From Polytrichum commune (lineage: Eukaryota; Streptophyta; Polytrichopsida; Polytrichales; Polytrichaceae): 64,000 nt of DNA. Below are positions 11,432 to 22,100 of the stretch, in pieces (position 1 is the stretch's first letter; each line of letters starts with the position of its first letter). Made by a program: the position numbers and the translations under genes. The notes beneath the pieces were generated by a model, which saw only the letters and a list, made by a program, of their open reading frames with translations, searched no databases and was not told the DNA's origin. The stretch lies in contig OX485807.1 of NCBI GenBank assembly GCA_950295325.1, forward strand, positions 1,180,501 through 1,244,500. Reading direction: 5' to 3'.

Positions 11432-14400
11432 ATGGAAGCTGTCATCAGTGTTCCTACTCTGCCAAATCTCCATTTTCCTGGATTGGAGACAAATAGCTCC
11501 CAACTTTTTGGAGTGAGAGTTTCAAGGTGGAGGAGTGTGGTGGATGGTGAAAGAGTTGAGAGTCGCAAGTCATGGAATGTTGTGACAAGAGGAGTATCGA
11601 GAAAGAAGCAGCTAAGATCTTTGTGTAGTCTTCCATCATCTTCTCAATCCTCCAGTCAGGAAGGCGATGCAGAGAATTTACCCATTTTTGAGAAATTTTG
11701 TGATGTAAGTTCGAACCTACACATTCTTGGATGCGCTTGGAGCAGTGTCTGTTTGCGCACCGAGCATTTTTGTGTTATCAGTTTGTAGAGATTTATAGTC
11801 TGCTAAACGATCCCCAGTGTAACGACTGAAGGGTTTACGAATCAAGGGTTTAAGAATTAGGGCTTTAAGAGTTTGGAGCAACGGCATACTACCAATTTTC
11901 TTGAATATAATTGTGGCTCTGACCATTGCAGAAGATTTTGTGCACATTGTAGTAGAGGGTTGACAATCTAATGCTTGGCAAGCTCATATAAATACTCTTG
12001 ATAAGATAGGGGTCTCCGCAGCTGGAAATGAAATGAATATGATATTATTGAATTCCCTCCCAAGACTTACCAACTGTAGGAAACCTGATCTTGCCCAATA
12101 ATTTGGTTAGGTTTCGCCCTTGACAATATTAACATTCAGAATGTCATTTATCACTTGTGCAGACACAACGTGAAGTGTTTTACCATTTTGTTAATTGAGT
12201 CTCATTCACATTGATATGGCTTTGACATTTTTGGAAACCCTTCAATACTTATCAACTGTAGGATACCTAATTTTGCCTAGGTTTCGCCTTCACATTATTG
12301 ACAGTCACAATGTGATGAACCTACTTGTAAATGAACAGTTGGTACCATTTTCTTTATTGAGTCTCATTCCCACCCGATTTCTTGTGTCAAAGGAGATTTC
12401 ATACACTGTATTTGCAATTTTTTGAATTCTCAAGGGAATGGGCGATCTGTCAGGATGGAGCAGTGACCGCAGGAGGACTGATGGAGGAGGAATGGGTTGA
12501 CTTGGAACTATGGTTGGAGATCAACCGCAAGAAGTGGTTCCAAGAGTGGTTAAACAGTCTCAAAAAGGATCCTGAGCTTCATCCAATCGATTACCCAGCT
12601 GGAGCAGTGAGGAAACCTTAAGCTCATCATGAAATGCATTATTTCATTTACAAGTCTGGAGGACATAGTAAAAATACCTAACAAAGAACTTGAATTCTTG
12701 TCATTGAATATTTATTGCGGGAGATCAGAAGCTACTTGTCGTATCTGCATAAAAAGCACTCGCTGTTTTTGCAAACTTAAACCCAACTGAGATACTTATG
12801 TGAAGGCAGGTCAAGCCTTCTGTGGGATTCTCGAGGTCAGAGCCATATATGCAAGGGAGTGAAGTGAGATCACCATCTTGGCTGGTGACAATCTTTACAT
12901 TTGTAGCAGCTTTTTCTGCCGGAGTTGCCCTTGCACTGTGTGGAAGTGGCTTTCTCGTCAGGAAACATCAAGGTAATTTCTGAAACAAAGAATTCAATGT
13001 TGATCAGCTCAGGTGCTCTTTATTTTAACAACATGTGAATTCAGCAAATTAATCACATTTTCTAAGATGGATATGTATAATATTGCATCCGTCACAACAC
13101 TCTTTCTGTTTTATTGCAGCTTGAGCAGTTCATCTATATTGGTTGTAATTTATAGATTTGTAAAGCTTTAAAATGCTGCAAAGCCTCTGTGATCTGTTAC
13201 AGAAGCGTGTCAATTGAGCCGCGGAACAGTTTGCTCAATGAACTTTACTGGGAGAATGACGGATTCTGTTCAGTGTGAGAACTTGGAAGTTATGGTATCA
13301 GCATGATGTAATGACATAGTTTAGGTTTTGTATCAACTTCTCTTCGTTGTGAGTAATAATCCTCTTCTTGCAGAAGCAATGGTGGATGTAAGGTTGACAG
13401 AGACTGCAACAAAGCTGCACTCAGAACAGGTAGTTCATGCTTGTAGCTTCCATACTTTCATGTTGTTAGTGTGATTATTGGTGCATCCTAGTGTGTCTTT
13501 TCTTTCTAGATTGCTCTCATCAGTTACACTTTCTGCAGTTGCTCGGGCATTTTCGAGCAGATGAAGCACCACAGGCAGATCTAAGACCTGTGCTTGCTGA
13601 TCAAAGGTAGGTGATACTCATAACCGATTGCCTCAACTTGACTTTGTTAGTGAGTTGCCATGTAGCAACTACACACAGTAATGAGCCTTGAAAATATGAT
13701 AAGACCTTGAGAGTCAATCCATAAAAGTTATAGTATTCTTTTCTTTGATTCTACTGCCTGAGCTCATGTCTGGAATTATAGCACACATGCACTGGTTGGT
13801 TGGTAAATGTAGTGTGAAACTGAGGACTGCTGCAGCAAATGCCTTTTTAAGAATGCAAGATGCAGCTAGAAAAGATGGCATCTGGTTGACCCCCCTTTCT
13901 GGGTAATGATTCTAACCTTCAGAGTTATAACTGCATCAAGAATCACTCAGCATTCTGTTTTCTGTTGTTTGTGGGAAAGTGGAAAAATGGGGAAGGAATA
14001 GTCGAAGAATCAGGTGTAAGTTTCAGGGATGGAAGATGATGCAAGTTCAAATGAAGACAATTCAAGGGTCTTTGTGTTATATGCCTATCCTGTGTGAATC
14101 TCTATGTCTAGGAACTACCGTATCTGGACCAGTATCCATTTGTTTACACCTTCCTCAAAAGATCAACCCAGAGTCATAGTGAAAATGGTACTGATATGCA
14201 TGTGAAGCAGGTTCCGGTCCATTCAGTCACAGCAGGATGTGTTCTTTGGTTTGAAGGCGAAGCGATTGCAGTCTGCTCCTGAGCGTGCTAAGGTGAGCAT
14301 TTGTTTGGAGTTGCTGTCACCAAAAGGAGATCTTGAAACTTGAGGACTATGAATTTGTATTGCAAGAGAACATGCGAGGTTGCTTGGCTTTTGCTGCATG

Positions 14401-15377
14401 AAGCCATTTGCGTTTGCTACTAAAATATTTTGATCCTTAGAAGTTACACCAACCAACGAGTTTGGAATGAATCAAATTGGCTAAAAATGGGCAGGTGTCT
14501 GCACCGCCAGGATATAGCGAGCATCATACTGGCTATGCAGTTGACATAGGTGACGCTGAACATCCAGACACTTATTTGCAACAAGGTGCTGCAAATTCTT
14601 GACTTGTTCTACAAATTAATTTGAACCAAGGTGCCCTGTCTGGTGCTTACCTCTATATTTACACAAAGCTGACAGAATTTAGTTCAGTAAAAGAGTTTAG
14701 TAAAGAAATTTATCTTCTTCATGCACACATGTATTCTGAAGGTCTGATGATATGTATATGTAAACGTATCCAAATTCTCACTATTCTGTCTGTTTTTGTA
14801 ATAGAGTTCGAACGAGGAGCTGCATACAATTGGCTTAAACATAATGCAGCTCGGTATGTAATGGCTTTATGAGAATAGATTATAGGGGGAATCCTTTGCT
14901 CTTTTCTGTTCTCCATGTAGAACTTCCATGACAAAGCATAATACTCCAGTTTGTGCACTTAATTGGGTATAATGCTTTGTCATGTAGGATTAGGAAGCTT
15001 ATAATCAAATATCTAGAATTTGAAGTTCATATATTGATTAATAACAATGAGCCCATTGTGCATGTAGTTTTCTTTTTTCAAGATGACTCTTTGCAACTGA
15101 GAAAAACTTGGAGAATGGCACTAGGCTGTCCAAGGGAAGTTACAGTCCATTATACAGAGCTAAACACTGAGGAGCTGTCATTATGCTGCACGGCTCTGAC
15201 CAGTGTAAGTATTTCGTGACTGACAGGTTCCATTATGAATTGTCATTCTCAAAGGACAACATTCAGGGCGTCTTATATGAGCCTTGGCACTGGCGTTTTG
15301 TTGGGGACGACCACAGCCTTCAAACATTCTATGCCCAACGCAAACTAGCTGGTCTTTTGACAACTTGTGATACTTGA
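11432..15377 (+). CDS. Plastid-targeted VanY-type D,D-carboxypeptidase (peptidase M15)
   Basis: Ten coding exons: 11432-11704, 12454-12606, 12810-12972, 13374-13429, 13539-13606, 13813-13902, 14211-14292, 14495-14585, 14805-14853 and 15227-15377. All junctions are GT-AG with matching phases and give 391 residues. Residues 1 to about 75 are Ser/Arg-rich with few acids, like a chloroplast transit peptide. One membrane helix spans about 166-192. The rest is the M15B VanY domain: SGFRS (267-271), the zinc signature SxHxxGxAxD at 303-312 (ligands H305 and D312) and EPWHWR at 360-365 (catalytic E360, ligand H363). The family removes the terminal D-Ala from peptidoglycan pentapeptide. Plants that keep plastid peptidoglycan would use it at the chloroplast envelope (inference). 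The first junction is the least certain; the alternative acceptor at 12434 breaks phase. Confidence 0.9.
12065..12370. repeat. Tandem duplication inside intron 1 of the VanY-like gene
   Basis: Two diverged direct copies, about 12065-12208 and 12248-12370, share AACTGTAGGA.ACCT, AGGTTTCGCC and TTGAGTCTCATTC in the same order. They lie wholly within the 749-bp first intron. No coding role is apparent. Confidence 0.75.
14927..14984. repeat. Intronic hairpin in the last intron of the VanY-like gene
   Basis: CATGACAAAGCATAATA at 14927-14943 is complementary, with one mismatch, to 14968-14984. The loop is about 24 bases. It sits in the intron 14854-15226. It could be a short MITE remnant. Confidence 0.7.
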
Positions 15378-16171
15378 CAAATCATTTCTCTTACACTCAA
15401 TGATCCCGATCATAGGCTCTTGTACTCTCTTTGAGGAGGAGTGCTAAGGCCAAAGTCTTCCCACAAATGTACTAGTTGCTGGTTCACTTTGTCGTGAGAA
15501 TGTTCTCTTCAGTCGGTTGTGAGATGCTCAGGTGTTAGCAGTCACACTAATGCTGTTGCTCATGAAGCACAAATTTTCTCAGTCGGCGGAAGAGAGACAT
15601 GTGCAGGTCCCTCATCAACACAAATTCATGGGAAACCTTGCACCAGGATTCTGAGGTAGTTGTTTGGTTGGTCAGAGGGATAGGAGTTCCTTATCGGCTT
15701 CCAAATGGTGTATTTCCGTTTTAAGGCATGTGCCTTGCCTTTTACTGAGGTACTATGGTGAAGGAAGGTGCAGTAACAGGTTGGGTCTTGCAAAAATGGA
15801 AATTTGATTATAATATGATTTTTGAGCAGGTCATTCAACACCCTCACATTTTAACCCATTCTTGACACATAAAAGGTTCAAATAGACTAATGTGATTTCT
15901 TATCAATATCATAATTATAGTTGTTGAAGTCCACATAGTCAGTAGTGTTGAACTACATGTGGAAAATATTCACTCAGTAACAAGCTCACTTGTCTTGTCA
16001 TAATTGACTTAAAGTTGGCACAATTTTCTCTGGATGTGGAGGAAGTACAGATTTCTACTCACATTAACTCCAGATGACTCCTATTTCTTGAGGTGTAAAT
16101 TGTGGCAAGCCACAAGGGTGTAGAGGTTGTTGGTCATGCTAGGCTTCAAATGGATGTATGTTTTCATTCTT
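15378..16171. other. Convergent intergenic region between the VanY-like and UGT genes
   Basis: About 790 bp holds the 3' UTRs of two convergent genes. No additional gene or repeat was recognised. No polyadenylation signal was assigned with confidence. Confidence 0.6.
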
Positions 16172-19100
16172 TCATTGTGTATCAATCTTTGTCAATTCAG
16201 TAAAGAAAGCATCCAAAGCTGTGCTGGAGGAAGCATGTCGGACAGCATGTTGCTTCAGCTCTCCTACTCGAGACCGCATCAACTCGCTCTTGGCATTTTG
16301 TTGCCACACAAGCCTCACCACCCTCTCCACTTCGTCCCTTGTGATGAAGTTCGGTCTGGCCTCCCTAAGCTCCACAGCCACCTTGGCAATGTCCACCAGA
16401 AACCTGTTTGCCAAAAATCCCTTAACTGTAAAATGGCACCATAAATTGTATTTCTCACACCAATTAAATGCACACAAACAATTCCAGAATTTACTGAGCT
16501 GGGTCATTGATGGCCATCTTTATTTCTGTTAATGCAACCACAAAGAACCCTTCGATATCAAATACTCATCAGCTCATCACTCAGTACATGTCAGTGTCAA
16601 AGTGGTCATGTTTATTTTCATAACATCGTCGCATTGAATTGTCCAGAGATATAAGTTCTACAACCATCATTGAGGTAGCAAAATATCTCAAGTCTGATGA
16701 TGATCAAGATATTAAAAATTGATATGGATATATGAGTAAGATTTTAAAGTTAGAGAGCATAGAGAGCAAAGAGAGCTAAATGGGATCCACTTTGAATGGT
16801 GTATGGCCTATAACATCATACAAAGTACAGGAGTTGGAACACCAGGGCACGAGAGATGGTGATTAGAGGGAGAGGTCATCAGCAAATGCTTGATTTCCCT
16901 ACCCCGTCGTGTGAGAAGCTCAAACAAATTGTGTTGTCAACACTTTGTTCCTTCTTCCTTCTTGTTTGAGCTACGGCTGGCATCAAGCCTTTTTCCCAAC
17001 CCAGATGGATGCCAATGAGTAGGGAGTCCTACTTGGTGGATATTTATGCCAAGAGCATCAAAGTGAATAAAGGTACAAATTCTATGAGAATGAAATGACA
17101 CGAAGCCACAGTTTTATATGGCTGCAATTCTGGACAAGGAACTCAGAAGCCTACCAGAAGTTACAATGATTAAATTATGTTAAGTTAGAGGATGAGAGGC
17201 CTGACCTGTTGTTCATCTTCTGCTCCGCTCGGTGTGGCCAAGTTAACATTGGTACCCCTGTGTAAATACTCTCCAAAGAAGAGTTCCAGCCACAATGGGA
17301 AAGGAATGCTCCACAACCTGGGTGACTTAAAATGCGAAGCTGCGGAACCCAGATGGAAACAATCTTTCCCTTCTCCCTAGTTCGTTCTTCGAACCCTGAA
17401 TCCCCATCATGACAACAAACAACTCTGCTATCAAGTTAAACTATCAAGCTATCAGCTCCGCTAATAACAAACTAAACCCTATACCCTAAACTAACGAACA
17501 GCTCCGATATCAAGCTACTAATTGTGGAGTTGGATTGGTAACCCCCCACCCCACCCCCTTTTACACCACTTAGGTCTAGATAATGAGGATTTTACAAAAA
17601 AATTATACCAGTAGGGGTGCACGTGTTTGAGGACATTCTTATTTTTGATACCATTGGGGTCTACATACCATGTAAGAACCTTCATACCTAAGTAAATTTA
17701 GGGTAGCTAGTATCAATATGGCATTAGGTTGGTATTCGGACTCAAAGAATGACTCAGATATGCAAAGGTACTCTCGTCTTGTGATGCTCACCAATTATCG
17801 AGGGATTAAAATTTTGATATTCTCCATTGATACTATGCATTCACATATAATATACCGGTCTAATCCAACATTGTTTCTGATGGAGTTTTGCAGACTTGAG
17901 ATGATGGCCATGGACATCTGTGCGAATTCAAGTATTATATCTATCGACCCGGGCAGAATGAGTGCAGAATTCATGGAAAAGTAGAGTGAATCCACTGACC
18001 TGGAGGGAGGCATGCGGACAGTGTTGGTGATTGTCCATTTTGTAATGGGTGTCCTTCAAGCCTTGCTGACCACAAAAAGGATTGCTCACTGGCCTCGAGA
18101 CCCAGGGCGATCTCCTCCATCTGCTCCTTGCCAACTCTTCCGAGGGAGCCAAATGCAATGTACAGTACTGAAGCAGCTGGTTTCGTGTCCAGCCATTGTA
18201 TTATCCTCTCTTCCTCCTCGCCTTCGGGAGCTGAAACTGTTTCTGGTGTAGATGAGGCAACAGGAAGCAGCAAGGGGCCAAGAGGAATCACTTTGGGCAC
18301 CTAACACAACACATTTTTGCACCCCTAATTCCATCAGTGCCGGTCGTCCTCAAATCCCTAAGTGGGTGTTATATGGTTTGTTTTACATGTTCTCGAACTT
18401 CTACAGATTACATTTACGCAATGAAACTTGTGCTGCATTAGCAAATCTACGATGAAGCATCAGCACAAAACTGGATTGAAAATTGGAGATCCCCTGACTT
18501 AGTTATGGTTATCGGAAGTGCAAGAATACATAGTTCCTCCCAATTGTGTTCACTATTGAGTGTAAAATAGTCCATAAAATTTGAGGACATAGCCCACTCT
18601 CTTTTAAGCATGTGTCTTATGGTGTTTGGTCTCTAGCCCTCACCTAATCACACACCAATCAAATATAAGTGTCCAATTAAGAAATATTATCGAACAACAC
18701 CTGCATACACGAGTTTCTGAGAGTGCTCCAGAGGGGACGTGTGCATGTTTGCCCTCAAGGTATGTGGATCTTATGTGGTCATATTTCTTATATTCAGACA
18801 CCTCTATATTTGAGTAGTATATGGCAAGGCTTGTAGTTAAGAACAGATGAAAGACAGACACCAAAAAGACATGTGTTACAATGGGATTGGTCTATGTACT
18901 CAAACCGTAAACATCATTCTAGATTCACAATATTCTAGACACCAATCTTGTATCAAAAGTTAACACGACTGGGACATCCGCCTGAGTGATCAGTTAGAGA
19001 GTTAGTGCATCTTCACCTTGGACTACTAATACTTGCATCTCTACTTTGTTGAAATCCACCAACGAAAGATGACGTCGGCTAGTTAATTCCATTTTGTGCC

Positions 19101-22100
19101 TAATTGATTTTTGTCACGGTAATTGACATCGCCGTTATAAATTCAAGGTCAATCGGGTGCTCACCTGGCCAGGAGGTGCAGTACGAGAATGAAGATCGTC
19201 AAGAGCATCCAACACCTCAGCTTCAAGCTCGCGGAACGTATTGATTAGGACTACTGGCGCCTCGGCAGCTCTTCTGGACATGCGAAGGAACAACTCGTAG
19301 CTAAATGGGATAATTACACTCACTCGCAAATCCTGAGGAAGGTCGGATGGATGCAGTTTCATTCCAGGGAACTCGATGACCTCGGTTTGATTGCTCTCAG
19401 TCAGGGGCAACCTGGCTTCTGCTAGAAGAGTGGGCACCTACATCAACAGAGTTCACGCCACATGATTCACCGCAGGCTTAACTCTAGAAAGGAAAGATAA
19501 CTTATTGGCATGTTTGCTAAAAGTGTCAGAAGTGACTGTGTCTTACCGTAGCTCCTTTATCAAACGCACTACAATACAGTGCTATTCTTAGCGGAACATA
19601 TTTCTATCTCTAACTGTATAAATAATGAAGTAGAGAGAACTCATCTTGTACTAATCTTTGTATAAATGATTTAGACTCAAATTTGTATCACATATATCTA
19701 TACACCATTATTACATATTTTGCAAAGAATGATACAACACTTATTGTTTTGAACGGCTTTGTGAAATTGTATAAGTTGCATTTGATTTAATTTTATTCTA
19801 TTTTTACTGGTAGGCTTTTCATGATTTTGTTATGCAAATGTATGGGAAAAAAAATGAAATTTCTCCAAGCTACTTGACGTCCTACAAGCGCAAAAGATTA
19901 TGAAAGGGTCTCTTTTAGGATCAGTTGTCTTGGGCCCATTCATTCCATATTGTCTCATCCTTTGGTCGGGAGAGAGGGCATTATCGTATACAAACGTATC
20001 TCTTATGTATCCAACATAAAATCCTGAAACAATATGCAACCTAGAGGTTACTTTTTAAAGTTGATTTAACACATGAATTAGCTTCAAGACCCAACACGAG
20101 GACATAGTTCCATGTACATAGACACATTCTTGAGCGATGTACTTAGTTGAACAACATGATGAAGTGCATTCTCCAAAACCCCTAAGACTTAGTTCATGTA
20201 CCGGTCGTACCCATTCTCGAATGATAGCTTAGGGGCGGTTTACACTATGGACCTTGAAGTTGGACCAGGGCTCTGCAAGGCAGCTGATTGGCTCTTGAAG
20301 TTGTCCCGGGACAACTTCGGTTTACACTAAGGAAAAAATGGCATAGGGACCATGGAGGTTGAGGTCCCCAAAATATAATTTTTAAGGCCTAATAAATGCA
20401 CTGACATGGTCCAACGGGTTTTGCGCTGAGAGAGGCAAGAGAGGTGATCTGGTAGGAAAAGGCAAGGGCCCATGTCAGAGAAATGCCATTTCAAGAATGT
20501 CTTAATGAATCTACCTTTTATGTGCCTTAATTATATTATAGCCCATGAGACATGCCAGCACTATCTTGCCCTACCCTTTAAACCCGCTTACACGTGTTTC
20601 ATCAAACAACGCGGGACATCTAGAACTCAAGAATTCAAGTGCAGATTTGTTTTTTTGGTCTACCAGCTGCAATGTTTGGAATTTGGAGGCGTGTAATATA
20701 CCGTTGGAAAGGTCTTGAAAATACCTTTCCAACGGTATATTACACGCCCCAAAATGTTTAAAAACTACAGTTGCAAAAGAATAAAGAAAAATACATAGTC
20801 GTTTAGTGATTGTAGATCATGGTGGTCAAAAGAAGCGCAATGGGAAATCTTCTAACAATAAATTATCAAAGAATTGAAATTTAGTGTTGAGCAAGGTTGG
20901 GTGGTAACAACATTAGATATAATCAAACACTAAATATCCTATTTAGTGTAGTGAAACACAAGGTACATGTCACATGTACAATTGAAACGCTCATTTTCTT
21001 TTTGTAAAAATTGTTGTGAGAAGAATTGCAAGCCACATCTTCGACACATTTAACAAGAAGTGAAGATAGTTGAAGCCTAAGAGATGACAAGAGAATGATC
21101 AAACTTTAAGGCGAAAAGAAGAAAAAACTAATTGACAAGATAAGTGAAGGCATGTGAAGGCAAGTGAAGGCATGTGTAGGCAAGTGAAGGCAAATTGAAG
21201 TCAACAAAATGGTCAAACTTCATTTTTCCCCAAAACTGCCCTTTTTGGGCTTATATTAAAAAATCAGCACATCCACTTCTTGCCGCATGGTCATTCTTCA
21301 TGGTCCATATTCGGTTTACACCTAGTGAAGGGCCCATGAACCATGAAAACTAATATTTTAGTAACTCGGACCATGGAAGTCATCCCATGAAGTCGTCCCA
21401 CGCAAAATAGGCCTCTTACGTGGGACGACTTCATGGTCCATAGTGTAAACCACCCCTTAGTTGAGCGGAATGACTAAGTACATTCTCCTAAACCCCTAAG
21501 ATTGGGCATATGGAACTACACCCTTAGGGATGATGCACACGGGTTCCAAGTCCTAAATCCCAATTCACTCGAGGTCAATATGTGCAATCTCAACCGTTGA
21601 GAGCATGAAAGTTGGGACTTAACACTTCACATAAGGTCCCGAGTCCCAAGTATGACAAGGATGCCTACATTGCAACACTTTTTGGAGGTGAGGTGAGGTG
21701 AGGGACTTGTCTTGAGAGTTGAGTTGAGCAAAAAGCTAGACTGAACTCAAAACACAAGTTGTGAGATTTTTTTGTATAAAACAATCAAGATTTGACTTTT
21801 AATGGATATGAACCATTCTTTCATGGTTTCTTGAGGCTCAAAAGTTGGGACTTTTGCCTCCGTATTCGGATTTGGGACCCTATGTGAAATGAGCCCTTAG
21901 TTTACTCGAGGTCATTTGAGATGAACCGGGAACAAACCTATAGGAGGTCGACTTTTTATGTTGGATGGATGAGAGGCAGTGTATATGTTTGACAAAGTTT
22001 TTGCAAGTTTTTCTCTTTTGACACGCAAAAACTTGCACAAAAAATAAATGCACGTCAATTGACACGCACATTTTAGAAGTTGACACATACTGTGACTTGT

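Noticed and set aside
12434-12453. Alternative acceptor for exon 2 of the VanY-like gene (after CTCAAG)
   Set aside because: It does not keep phase with the strong donor at 11704; the acceptor at 12453 does.
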